A stretch of DNA of 64,000 bases, taken from assembly GCA_025363455.1 (NCBI GenBank), contig JANYDW010000042.1:47077-111076 (forward strand), read 5' to 3'. This DNA is from Oleiharenicola sp. (GTDB lineage: Bacteria; Verrucomicrobiota; Verrucomicrobiia; Opitutales; Opitutaceae). Shown here in pieces: positions 26,489 to 34,896 of the stretch. The translations under genes and the position numbers were made by a program. Numbering within the stretch: the first letter of the stretch is position 1; each line of letters opens with the position of its first letter. The notes beneath the pieces were generated by a model. The model worked only from the letters and a program-made list of their open reading frames with translations. It did not search any database and was not told the origin of the DNA.

Positions 26489-27726
26489 GCGGACCACTCG
26501 GGCAGGATTGAAACGCGGCCAAGGCGGCTGTCAAAGGCGCGGCCGTCCACAAAGCCGGACTCCACCTGGAAACCCTCGGCAAACTCGATCCAGTCGAGAA
26601 ACTGCCGGGAGCGATCAAAAATGCCCGCAGAGACCAGATAGCGGCCGGGCAGGAACGGGTTCTTGAAACTCACACTGATCTTTCCATTGGCTCCGGCTGG
26701 GCGGAGGAAGTCACCGGTGTCGCGTTGAAAGCTGGAGGCAAGGCATTCGCCGTCCTCGCCATAGATGAGAAGAAAAAACTCCAGTGCGCCGGCGTCGGGT
26801 TTCACCTCGAATTCCATCTCGAAGCGGATGGGTTCAAAGATGGCGTAGAGTGGCTCGGTCCCGCCCGGGGCGTTGAGGCGGAGGGTGGTGATGCGCGCGC
26901 GGCCGTCGCCCGCGATATGGCGGTAGGCGCCGCCTTCGCGACCCCGAGGCAGGAGGCTCATGTAATGGGCGATGGCTTCGGCGGGCGCGGCATCAGCCAC
27001 CAGCTGTCCGCTCTGGAGCACGAGCGCACGACTGCAGAGCTGGCGGACCGAGGCGAGATTGTGGCTGACGAAGAGGATGGTGCGGCCCTCGTCGCGGGTG
27101 GCGCTCTGGAGCTTGGCGAGGCATTTGCGCTGGAAGGCCGCGTCGCCGACGGCCAGGACCTCGTCGATGATGAGGATCTCAGGGTCGAGGTGGGCGGCGA
27201 CGGCGAAGGCGAGACGCACATACATGCCGCTGGAGTAGCGCTTCACCGGCGTATCGAGGAACTTCTCCACCTCGGCAAAGGCCACGATCTCGTCGAGCCG
27301 GCGGCGAATCTCGCCGCGGGTCATGCCGAGAATGGCGCCGTTGAGGAAGATGTTCTCGCGGCCGGAGAGGTCGGGATGAAAGCCGGTGCCGACCTCGAGG
27401 AGCGAGGCCACGCGGCCGCGGAGGGTGATGCGGCCGGCGCTGGGATCGGTGATGCGCGAGAGCATCTTGAGGAGCGTGGACTTGCCCGCACCATTGCGGC
27501 CGATGATGCCCACGACCTCACCCGGTTGAACAGTGAACGATAGGCCGCGCACCGCCCAAAAATCTTCGTTGGCGCCCGGTGCCCCCGGGGCCGGGCCCCG
27601 CAGCGCCTGAAGCGGGTTGCGCAGGAGACTGCCCAGGCTGTCGCGCAGCAGGCCGGACCGGGCGCTCGGTGTACGCAGCGAGTAGCACTTGCCCAGGTTT
27701 TCGACGGTGATGATCGGCGAGGACAT
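26485..27726 (-). CDS. wzt: Polysaccharide ABC transporter ATPase (Wzt) with carbohydrate-binding C-terminal domain
   Basis: 413 residues from ATG 27726. Walker A GRNGAGKST is at 76-84, the signature YSSGMYVRLAFA at about 164-175 and Walker B ILIIDEVLAVGD at 184-195. The first 55 residues are a long lead typical of Wzt/TagH-type ATPases. Residues from about 255 on (YRHIAGDGRARITTLRLNAP onward) form an extra domain like the Wzt C-terminal glycan-binding sandwich. In O-antigen systems of the ABC type that domain recognises the finished chain's terminal group. It pairs with the permease gene 2 bp upstream. Confidence 0.9.
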   Translation of the reverse strand: MSSPIITVENLGKCYSLRTPSARSGLLRDSLGSLLRNPLQALRGPAPGAPGANEDFWAVRGLSFTVQPGEVVGIIGRNGAGKSTLLKMLSRITDPSAGRITLRGRVASLLEVGTGFHPDLSGRENIFLNGAILGMTRGEIRRRLDEIVAFAEVEKFLDTPVKRYSSGMYVRLAFAVAAHLDPEILIIDEVLAVGDAAFQRKCLAKLQSATRDEGRTILFVSHNLASVRQLCSRALVLQSGQLVADAAPAEAIAHYMSLLPRGREGGAYRHIAGDGRARITTLRLNAPGGTEPLYAIFEPIRFEMEFEVKPDAGALEFFLLIYGEDGECLASSFQRDTGDFLRPAGANGKISVSFKNPFLPGRYLVSAGIFDRSRQFLDWIEFAEGFQVESGFVDGRAFDSRLGRVSILPEWSA

Positions 27727-27728
27727 GG

Positions 27729-28574
27729 TCAGATGACGTCCGCGAACGAGCGCTCGGTTTTTCGGAAATAGGCCGTGCCCGACCAAAGCAGCAGGACGGC
27801 GAGCGCGGTCGACATGGCCAATCCGACGGGGTTGAGCGACTGGCTGCCCCTGAGCAGACTCCACCGAAAACCGTCGATGACCGACACCATGGGGTTGAGG
27901 CTATAGAGGAGAAACCATTTCTCCGGTACCAGGTTGCTGTTGAAGGCGACGGGCGAGACATAGGTGCCGAATTGCAGGATGAAGGGCAGGACGATGCGGA
28001 AGTCCCGGTAGCGCACCATCAGTGCAGTGAGCCACAGGCCGGCACCCAGCGCGCATGCGAAGGCGAGGAGCGTATACAAGGGCAGGGCCAGGATGCGCCA
28101 GTCGGGCGCCAGACCATACCACAGCATGAGCGCGGCGAGGAACACCGCCGACACGAGGAAGTCCACCAGGCTGACCAGGATGGCGCTGAGTGGCACGATG
28201 AGCCGGGGAAAATAGACCTTGGAAATCAGGTTGCTGCTGTTGACGAGGCTGCCGCTGCAGGCGCTAAGCGCCGCGGAGAAAAACTGCCAGGGGAGCAGGG
28301 CGGCGAAGACCATTACCGGCCGGGGCACGCCGTCCGTTGGTACGCCCAGGAGCCCGCCGAAGACGACGAAGACCGCCATGGTCAGCAGGGGTTGAAGGAG
28401 GGCCCAGGCGACACCCACCATGGTCTGCTTGTAGCGCACGACCAGGTCGCGCCAGGTCAGGAACGCGAGCAGATCGCGGTAGCGCCAGAGATCCCGCCAG
28501 TAATTGCGGCTGGCGCGACCAGCCTCGAGGATCAGGGGCGGCGCCTCGGTGGTGTCAATCGGTGGGGGCGGCAT
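27729..28574 (-). CDS. wzm: Polysaccharide ABC transporter permease (Wzm)
   Basis: 281 residues with about six hydrophobic segments. The ABC-2 type permease signature appears in LVVRYKQTMVGVAWALLQPL near residues 45-64, and the C-terminal GSQSLNPVGLAMSTALAVLL is the family's last helices. It forms the membrane channel that, powered by Wzt, flips undecaprenyl-diphosphate-linked glycan from cytoplasm to periplasm. ATG 28574 lies 3 bases after the preceding gene stop. Confidence 0.9.
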   Translation of the reverse strand: MPPPPIDTTEAPPLILEAGRASRNYWRDLWRYRDLLAFLTWRDLVVRYKQTMVGVAWALLQPLLTMAVFVVFGGLLGVPTDGVPRPVMVFAALLPWQFFSAALSACSGSLVNSSNLISKVYFPRLIVPLSAILVSLVDFLVSAVFLAALMLWYGLAPDWRILALPLYTLLAFACALGAGLWLTALMVRYRDFRIVLPFILQFGTYVSPVAFNSNLVPEKWFLLYSLNPMVSVIDGFRWSLLRGSQSLNPVGLAMSTALAVLLLWSGTAYFRKTERSFADVI

Positions 28575-28577
28575 CGT

Positions 28578-29870
28578 TCAGGGAGCTTGGGCGATAATCC
28601 GGCGAATCTGCTCCAAGGCGAGTTGATTGGTTGCCTGACTCACGAGGCAGAGGATCGTGCAAGCGACGCCGACGGATAGCGCGAACGCCCGTTTCGTCGT
28701 GGAGTTGGGCGGCCAGGCGGCGGCCAGGCCCAGGCAGGTGAGGACGGCGGCGAGCAAGCCGAAGTGAACCGTGACCAGATTATAGGCGTGGGGATAAAGC
28801 CGCCGATAGGCAAAGACCTGGTATTTTTGGGAGACCCCGGCGGGGACGAGAAACAACAAGCCGAGCAACGCCGAACCGACGACGAGTTGAACCGAACGCC
28901 ACCGCGGCAGTGCCCATTTCGTGACGCTGAGCGACCACGCGGTCATGGCCCCGACCGCCAGCACCCACGGCAATCGCCAGAGGTCAAAGGCGGCGAGCCG
29001 GCGCGTGACTTCCGCCCCTGCGACCAGCGCTGGGTGCGAGGGATCCCGGTCAATAAGGAGCTCGAAGCCCGGTAGGCTGGACGCGGTATAGCGCGCCAGG
29101 TAAACCAACAGGCCCGTGACACTCGCCCCGGCCTGGGTTCCCTCATAGGTCGGCCGCTGCGAGAAATAGTAGCTGAAATAGATGGCGAGATAGAGGACCG
29201 CGCCCAAGCCCACGGGCAACAGCAACGTCACCGCGCCGCGCCGCGCCGCCGCCGGTACGGCCCAGAACCACAGCCCGACAAACAGCGCGCCCAAGACGAG
29301 AAAGGCCTCGTGGAATTGCAGGCCGGCGAAAAACAGAAGACCCGTCCGCCAAGGCAAGCCGGGCGCCGGCCCGCCTCGCTCCAGCGGCTCCAGCGTGCGC
29401 CAGAAACTATGCCCGGCCAGCAGGACGAGCGTCAGCCCGCAATGCATCTGGGGATACGAAAGCAGCATGTAGAACGTGGGCGGAATCTGCAGCAGGCCGA
29501 TCCACAGCAGCCACCACAACTGCTCGGCTTCCGGAGAGCGGGTCAGCTTGGTGGCGAGGCGGCCAATCAGCCAGAGCGGAACCGCCACGAGCCCGAGCCG
29601 GAGCAATTGGAAGAGCCATTGCGGGTTGATGACTTCGAGCAGCCAGATCGGCGTGAAAACAAAAACGCCGTAATACCGTCCCTGCTGGTGACCCCAGTCC
29701 GAAATGTAATGCTCTAGGTTGCCGCGGGTGATCTCACGATGGAAGGCCACGTCATCGAGGTTGGCTTCCCGGATGGCAAAGGTGTCGCGATAGAGCAGCG
29801 TCCAACCGATCACGACCAACAGCCACAATCCCAAGACGCGATAACGAGCAAGACTCGGGGAAGGGGGCAT
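28578..29870 (-). CDS. Polytopic membrane protein, possible GT-C type glycosyltransferase
   Basis: 430 residues with about ten hydrophobic segments. After the first membrane segment the loop REANLDDVAFHREITRG has an acidic pair (Asp-Asp) where GT-C enzymes such as family 39 and 83 carry their catalytic Asp. The rest is Leu-rich membrane sequence with an acidic loop in the middle. Family members use polyprenyl-phosphate sugars on the periplasmic face. The DD placement and context suggest this, but there is no decisive motif. It is 3 bases from the GT4 gene upstream. Confidence 0.5.
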   Translation of the reverse strand: MPPSPSLARYRVLGLWLLVVIGWTLLYRDTFAIREANLDDVAFHREITRGNLEHYISDWGHQQGRYYGVFVFTPIWLLEVINPQWLFQLLRLGLVAVPLWLIGRLATKLTRSPEAEQLWWLLWIGLLQIPPTFYMLLSYPQMHCGLTLVLLAGHSFWRTLEPLERGGPAPGLPWRTGLLFFAGLQFHEAFLVLGALFVGLWFWAVPAAARRGAVTLLLPVGLGAVLYLAIYFSYYFSQRPTYEGTQAGASVTGLLVYLARYTASSLPGFELLIDRDPSHPALVAGAEVTRRLAAFDLWRLPWVLAVGAMTAWSLSVTKWALPRWRSVQLVVGSALLGLLFLVPAGVSQKYQVFAYRRLYPHAYNLVTVHFGLLAAVLTCLGLAAAWPPNSTTKRAFALSVGVACTILCLVSQATNQLALEQIRRIIAQAP

Positions 29871-29873
29871 GGT

Positions 29874-30953
29874 TCAGCCGAGGATCGCGGCGAGGCGGCG
29901 CTGGAAGACGGGGAAAGCAAAGGTGCCGGCATGGCGGCGCACAACCTCCGAATCGCGCGGGTGCCGCACGAGGTCGGAGACGGCGGCGGCGAGGTCGGCG
30001 AGGTTGCCGTATTCCACGAGCGCGCCGACCGTGTCATTGATAACCTCGGGCGCGCCGCCGGCGCGGGCCCCGATGCACGGTTTGCCGTGCGTCATCGCCT
30101 CGAGGTACACGAGGCCGAAGCCCTCCCGGCGGCTGGGCAGCGCAAAGAGATCGCAAGCGGCGTATTCGGTGCGCAGCGCCTCGTCGTCGATTGGGCCGAG
30201 GAAATCGACGGAGCCTGCGACGCCGAGTCGGGTGGCGAGGGCGGTGAGGCGCGGCTGGTCGTCGCCTTGGCCGACGATGCGGAGGCGGGCGGTGGGGTAG
30301 TCGCGGCGGATGAGCGGGAGGGATTCGATCAGGAGGTCGAAGCCCTTGTAGGCGTCGGCGCTGGCCAGACGGCCGACAGAGAGGATGCGAGGCAGGGCGA
30401 ACAGGGTCGGCAAGGCCGGTTGGTTGGGGCCGGGAGTGAAGCGCGGGTCGAGCGTGTTGGGCACGACGACCAGCCGGGCGGGGTCGAGGTCAGGGCAGAA
30501 ACGCAGCATCTGACGGCGGGTGTATTCGCTGACGCAGAGGATGCGGTGCGCCCCAAGCAGGGCGCGCCGTTCGAGCAGCGAGTACGGTCGCCAGACCTCG
30601 ATGCCATGGGCCACGAGCAGGTATTTCAGGCGGGAGTCGAGTTTCGCCGCGAGCCAGGTGATGGGCAGCTGGTGCAGGTGGGAGCAGATGAGCAGGTCCG
30701 CCCGGCGGGAGAGGCGAAGGGTGGAACGGAGGAAGCGAAGTTTCCGGTAGTCGCAACCGACATGCTCGCCGAGACGATCGTTGGTGTAGTCGGCGAGTCG
30801 CGGCTCATGACCCGGCTGGTCGTTCAATACCACGGAATCGACGCGGCCGGTCGGGCCGGCGATCTCGCACAGCGCTTTCAGGTAAAGCCGCATGATACGC
30901 GCAATGCCACCCTCGTGGCGGAACAGCTCGGGGGAAAGGAGAAGAACCTTCAT
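29874..30953 (-). CDS. Glycosyltransferase family 4 (first gene of the polysaccharide operon)
   Basis: 359 residues from ATG 30953; the longer open frame upstream runs through a repeat and was not used. KVLLLSPELFRHEGGIARIM is a GT4 acceptor start and ILSVGRLASADAYKGFDLLI opens the donor domain. LPSRREGFGLVYLEAMTHGK carries the EGFGLVYLEA motif with both conserved Glu. This is the 5'-most gene of the minus-strand run, so its upstream 160 bp (with the 30971-31094 hairpin) should hold the operon promoter unless asnB is cotranscribed. Confidence 0.85.
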   Translation of the reverse strand: MKVLLLSPELFRHEGGIARIMRLYLKALCEIAGPTGRVDSVVLNDQPGHEPRLADYTNDRLGEHVGCDYRKLRFLRSTLRLSRRADLLICSHLHQLPITWLAAKLDSRLKYLLVAHGIEVWRPYSLLERRALLGAHRILCVSEYTRRQMLRFCPDLDPARLVVVPNTLDPRFTPGPNQPALPTLFALPRILSVGRLASADAYKGFDLLIESLPLIRRDYPTARLRIVGQGDDQPRLTALATRLGVAGSVDFLGPIDDEALRTEYAACDLFALPSRREGFGLVYLEAMTHGKPCIGARAGGAPEVINDTVGALVEYGNLADLAAAVSDLVRHPRDSEVVRRHAGTFAFPVFQRRLAAILG

Positions 30954-30970
30954 CTGAATCCAGAATACGG

Positions 30971-31094
30971 AATGGCCACGAAAAACACGAAAAACACGAT
31001 AAGGAGATACGGAACGTATCCGAAAATCAGTCGGGTGCTCCTGGCGTACGGCTTCATCCCTTTTTTTTTGTTCTTGGTGTTTTTTGTGGCCATT
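30971..31094. repeat. Inverted repeat, GGCCACgAAAAACAC family
   Basis: The left arm AATGGCCACGAAAAACACGA (30971-30990, continuing to 30999) is mirrored by TTGTTCTTGGTGTTTTTTGT at about 31069-31088 with GGCCATT just beyond, ending at 31094. Related full or half copies are at 33068-33098, 34701-34800 and, in degenerate form, 41610-41714. It lies between asnB and the first operon gene. Confidence 0.8.
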
Positions 31095-31113
31095 CCTTTC
31101 GGGGAGTTTGATT

Positions 31114-33009
31114 TCACTCTGTCTTCCGGTTCGCGAATGCGATGAGCACGGCGAGGGACCACACGCGCGACCAGGCGCGGGTGTCACGTTGAGTGAGGTA
31201 GTCGGACCAGAGGCGGGCGGCCTCGTTGGCGTCGAGCCACGGGCAGGCGGCGAGCGAGCCGCGCGAGAAGGTCTCGTCGAGGAACGGCTTGAGTTCGCCT
31301 TTCATCCAGAGTGCGAAGGGCAGGGTGAAGCCTTGCTTGGGGCGGTTCCGGATCGCAGCCGGCACGAGGTCGGCGGTGGCGTCGGCCAGCGCGCGCTTCG
31401 TCCGGCGCGGGTCGTATTTGAACCAGTGCGGTTGCGGCCACAGCCATTCGAGGAGGACGCGGTCCACGAAGGGGACGCGCAGTTCCAGCGAGTGCGCCAT
31501 GCTGAACACGTCGCTGTCGCGGAGCAGAACGTCGGTCATGTAGGTGCGCAGCTCCCAGGCGCTGATAACCTGGAACGGGTCGGCGTCGGCGAGTTCGAAG
31601 GCGAAATCCTCCAGCATTGGGTGATTGGGGCCGAGCCTCTCGGCCTGCGCACGTGCATCGGGCGTGAGCAGGGGCAGACGCGTGGTCTCGGGCACCACCC
31701 GCCGTTGCAGCGAGGCCAATTCGTGCAGGTCGCGGGCATGGGCGAGGAAGTCGGCCAGCTTGCGGGCCCGCGCCGACGGCCGCGTGCGGAGTTGCGCGAG
31801 GATCCCGCGGCGCAGTGCGGACGGCGTCCGCCGCCACCACGGCAGCAGGCTCTGCAATCGCGGCAGGTCGCGGAACGACGGATAGCCGCCGAACAGCTCG
31901 TCGCCGCCGAGACCGGAGAGCGCGACAGTGACGCCGCCCGCGCGTGCCGCCTTACTGGCGTAGTAAGTGTTGATGCCGTCACCGGTCGGCTGGTCGTAGC
32001 TGGCGAGGAGACGGGGCAGGTCGGCGGCCACGCGCGCGCCCGTCAGGAGTTCCTCGTGGTGCTCGGTGTCGAAGGCCTGCGCGGCGAGGCGGGCGGCGGC
32101 CTGCTCCGAGAACCCGGCTTCACCGAACACGAGGGAAAAGGTCTTTAGTTTTTTCCCGCTGCTCTTCGCCATGAGCCCGACCACGGCGGTCGAGTCCATA
32201 CCGCCGGAGAGAAAGGCGCCGACAGGGACGTCGGCCACGCGGTGGGCGCGGATGGAATCCTCCAGCTGGTGCCGCAGGCCGTGGATGAAGTCCTGGTAGT
32301 TGCCGGCGATCTTGTCCGGCTGCACCGGGGCCGGGAGATGCCACCATGCGACGGTCCGCGTGCGGCCGGCGGCGTCGACGGTGAGCGAGTGTCCCGGTGG
32401 CAGGTTAGCGATACCGCGGTAGATCGTGCGCGGAGCGGGGACGCTGAACCACGCGAGGTATTCGCCGACGGAGGCGGGGTCGATTTCGCGCGGCACCGCC
32501 CCGCTGGCGAGCAGGGCATTGAGCTCGGAAGCGAAGACGAGGCCCACGTCGGGCAGCCGGGCGTAGTAGAGCGGCTTGATGCCCAGCGGATCGCGCGCGG
32601 CGAAGAGGGTGCGTTCGCGCTCGTCCCAGACGGCGAAGGCGAACATCCCGCGGAGGCGCGGCAGACAGGCTGGCCCGTGCATGGCGTACGCCGCCAGGAG
32701 TGCCTCGGTGTCGCAATTGGTGCGGAATGGCCAGCCGGCGGCAGCGAATTCGGCCTTCAGCTCGGCGTAGTTGTAGATCGCGCCGTTGAAAACGAGAGTG
32801 AACCGCCCGTCGGGACTCGTCATCGGCTGGTGGCCGTTGGCTGGGTCGATGATCGACAGCCGGCACATGCCGATGGTCACGTCGCTGGCAGAATGGAAGC
32901 CGCGGTCGTCGGGCCCGCGGTGGGCCTGCCGCTGCACCATGCACGCCACGGCGGCCTCGCGGTCAGGCTGGGTGAGCTTGGGGGAAAAGATGCCGGCTAT
33001 GCCGCACAT
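31114..33009 (-). CDS. asnB: Asparagine synthetase, glutamine-hydrolysing (class B)
   Basis: 631 residues, full length for AsnB. Cys2 in MCGIAGIFSP is the nucleophile of the glutaminase domain, with NGAIYN (75-80) and the RGPDDRG region as its other signatures. The synthetase domain has the PP-loop SGGMDST (268-274). It makes asparagine from aspartate, ATP and glutamine-derived ammonia. Paralogs of this type also occur in polysaccharide loci, where they may amidate sugar acids; its position just upstream of the operon makes either role possible. ATG 33009 is well defined. Confidence 0.85.
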   Translation of the reverse strand: MCGIAGIFSPKLTQPDREAAVACMVQRQAHRGPDDRGFHSASDVTIGMCRLSIIDPANGHQPMTSPDGRFTLVFNGAIYNYAELKAEFAAAGWPFRTNCDTEALLAAYAMHGPACLPRLRGMFAFAVWDERERTLFAARDPLGIKPLYYARLPDVGLVFASELNALLASGAVPREIDPASVGEYLAWFSVPAPRTIYRGIANLPPGHSLTVDAAGRTRTVAWWHLPAPVQPDKIAGNYQDFIHGLRHQLEDSIRAHRVADVPVGAFLSGGMDSTAVVGLMAKSSGKKLKTFSLVFGEAGFSEQAAARLAAQAFDTEHHEELLTGARVAADLPRLLASYDQPTGDGINTYYASKAARAGGVTVALSGLGGDELFGGYPSFRDLPRLQSLLPWWRRTPSALRRGILAQLRTRPSARARKLADFLAHARDLHELASLQRRVVPETTRLPLLTPDARAQAERLGPNHPMLEDFAFELADADPFQVISAWELRTYMTDVLLRDSDVFSMAHSLELRVPFVDRVLLEWLWPQPHWFKYDPRRTKRALADATADLVPAAIRNRPKQGFTLPFALWMKGELKPFLDETFSRGSLAACPWLDANEAARLWSDYLTQRDTRAWSRVWSLAVLIAFANRKTE

Positions 33010-33337
33010 GAGGAACTAGCCACGGATTTCACGCACGACACGGATGGCGTTAGTGCCCGGAGGATTGGCCACAAAAAAACACAAGAAACACAAAAAGGGG
33101 AAAAGACGGCGGTCAGGCAGCGAACGTTCAAGTTGAGCCATCCTGCGGCCGCGGATAGGTTCTGACGGTTGGTCGGGTCTCGCAGAAGGGGTCGAGCCTC
33201 ACCATGCACCTTTTGGGGGAGCTGGAACGACATGCGTTGATCGCTGAGGCCGATCATGGTGAATGGTGAGGCCTGACCCTTTCCGCTGCCTTTTTCCGCT
33301 GCCTCGCCGGAGTTGTCTGTGGCGGTTCGGCTTCTTC
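33010..33337. other. 328-bp gap, half repeat only
   Basis: Holds a single arm of the GGCCACAAAAAAACAC repeat at about 33068-33098 (GGCCACAAAAAAACACAAGA) and otherwise nothing I can interpret. The promoter of asnB on the minus strand must be here or slightly upstream. Confidence 0.5.
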
Positions 33338-33808
33338 CTAGGTGGAATAGTCCAAAAACAAGAGAAGTTTTTCTCCATTGCGCGTCAGCACAGCGCGTAG
33401 GGTTCGGCCATCGCTGCTAGCGCGGTCAATGATGACCTCACCTTCCGCAGGCTTCCACCAACTCATTTTGCCGTCCAATCCGCCGATGGAAGGAATGGGA
33501 CGGCCGTTCATGTGTTCAATCTGTCGGAGCAACGAGTCCCGGCCAGGTATCGGAATCTCAATGACGGCCAGAAATGCCGGATCGATGGGTGGCTTGTAGG
33601 CAAATCTGACACCGCGAGCCCCATCCGGGAGAATTAGTCCAGAGCTTCTCTGGATCTCTTTCATCACCTCGGTATCGAAGCCATTCGCACTTAATTCAAA
33701 ATTCGTGTACCAACGCGATTGATCCACGGCTCGCGGCAGAAAGCAAAGCGCGGCGAGAAGCGCCGCTGTGCCAACGATGCCGAGAACCGTGATGCGCTTC
33801 ATCTTCAT
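33338..33808 (-). CDS. Small membrane-anchored or exported protein, unknown
   Basis: 156 residues from ATG 33808 (or Met at 33802). One hydrophobic segment near residues 8-24 (VLGIVGTAALLAALCFLP) acts as an anchor or uncleaved signal; no clear signal peptidase site. The remainder is soluble with no motif I recognise. It is flanked by gaps of about 290-330 bp, so it is transcribed alone. GC and codon use look slightly less biased than its neighbours, a weak hint of a recent arrival. Confidence 0.5.
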   Translation of the reverse strand: MKMKRITVLGIVGTAALLAALCFLPRAVDQSRWYTNFELSANGFDTEVMKEIQRSSGLILPDGARGVRFAYKPPIDPAFLAVIEIPIPGRDSLLRQIEHMNGRPIPSIGGLDGKMSWWKPAEGEVIIDRASSDGRTLRAVLTRNGEKLLLFLDYST

Positions 33809-34098
33809 CTTTGCCGATCGTTGTTTATGCCACTGTCAGTGGTACAATCAGATGGGGATTTGATTGAAAGAGAGGGGTTAGTCGAAAATCAACTTTAGTC
33901 TTCGACGGGGGTGCAGGTAGTCCGATTTGGCCAACTGGAAGCACTCGGTCGCTGACAGCTTCGCCGCGTCACTTCCTGGGGGCAGAAGGCGACCCTTGTT
34001 TCCGTGGGGCAGGGGCGGTCCAAACGGTGGCCATGGCTGGCCGGGCAGAGCCAACAGCACGGCCCTTCAGGTGGCAAGGCCGGTTTCTCCGCAAAGCC

Positions 34099-34638
34099 TT
34101 AAAGACAAATGGCTTTGCTTATATCGATCGATTTCTCCGGACCTGTGATCAGGCCCACCAAATGCAGCCCGAATTCCACCGCCGTTCCGGCACCGCGGGA
34201 AGTCGTGATCATACCGTCGGTGACGATGCGCTCGTTGGCCAAAATGGCGGGCAATTCGATCGCGACGGAAAAATGCGCCGTGTAGCGGCGGCCGGCCAGA
34301 AGGCCGCAGTCATTCAATACGGTTGGGGCGGCGCAGATAGCCGCGAGCCAGCGGGCGGCGGCATGCTGTTTGAGGACTAATTCACGCACGCGCGGGTCGG
34401 CGCGGAGGTGCTTCACCCCGGCGCCACCGGGCAGGAACAGCAGGTCGAACTCCGTTTCCATGACCGCGGCCAGTGGCGTGTCGGCATGCGCCGTGATGCC
34501 GCTGCGGCCGGTGACGTGGATGCCGTCGCCGAGCGCGGCGGTGGTGACCTCGACGCCCGCGCGGCGCAGGAGGTCGATGGGGGCGAAGGCTTCGATCTCC
34601 TCAAATCCGTCGGCGAGCAGGACGAGCACAGTGGGCAT
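34099..34638 (-). CDS. DJ-1/PfpI family protein
   Basis: 179 residues. The nucleophile Cys102 lies in the nucleophile elbow AAICAAPTVLND (99-110), and Glu16 in GFEEIEAF is the partner acid conserved in DJ-1/ThiJ proteins. The subunit fold is a flavodoxin-like sandwich. DJ-1 family members have been reported as glyoxalases, deglycases or chaperones; no activity can be assigned from sequence. It ends before a gap of about 290 bp and starts opposite the SDR gene, with a nested inverted repeat in the shared 5' region. Confidence 0.85.
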   Translation of the reverse strand: MPTVLVLLADGFEEIEAFAPIDLLRRAGVEVTTAALGDGIHVTGRSGITAHADTPLAAVMETEFDLLFLPGGAGVKHLRADPRVRELVLKQHAAARWLAAICAAPTVLNDCGLLAGRRYTAHFSVAIELPAILANERIVTDGMITTSRGAGTAVEFGLHLVGLITGPEKSIDISKAICL

Positions 34639-34649
34639 GGGACAGAAGG

Positions 34650-34890
34650 TTAACCACTAATGGCCACTAATGGGACACTAATTTTTGAGACACCAAGCGA
34701 TTGGCCACAAAAAACGCGAGAAACACGAAAAGAGGCACTGCTGGATCGTCCGAACAGCCTGCGGTCCCTTTTTGTGTTCTTGGTGTTTTTCGTGGCCAAT
34801 CTCCTGAGTTCGAGTCTGCGTCTTTTGAGCCTATTGTGGCCAAAACTCCGGCTTGGGATTAGTGGCGCATTAGTGTCCATTAGTGGTTCA
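34650..34890. repeat. Nested inverted repeats between divergent genes
   Basis: The outer arms are AACCACTAATGGCCACTAAT (from 34651, continuing to 34681) and its near complement CATTAGTGTCCATTAGTGGT (about 34868-34888). Inside lies a second inverted repeat, GGCCACAAAAAACGCGAG (34702-34719) against TTCTTGGTGTTTTTCGTGGC (34777-34797). The element occupies almost the whole 258-bp gap between the DJ-1 gene (minus) and the SDR gene (plus), so it covers both promoters. Confidence 0.8.
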
Positions 34891-34896
34891 CCAAAA

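Noticed and set aside
29739..31145. 468-residue plus-strand frame over the first polysaccharide operon genes
   Set aside because: Antisense to a GT4 gene and a membrane protein; no domain and runs through a repeat.
33809..34098. Short open frames in the gap between the 33.3-kb gene and the DJ-1 gene
   Set aside because: Two overlapping frames of about 60 residues show no signal, domain or start context and cover the same bases.
34660..34896. N-terminal extension of the SDR gene
   Set aside because: The extension is translated from nested repeats; the Rossmann motif begins right after ATG 34897.
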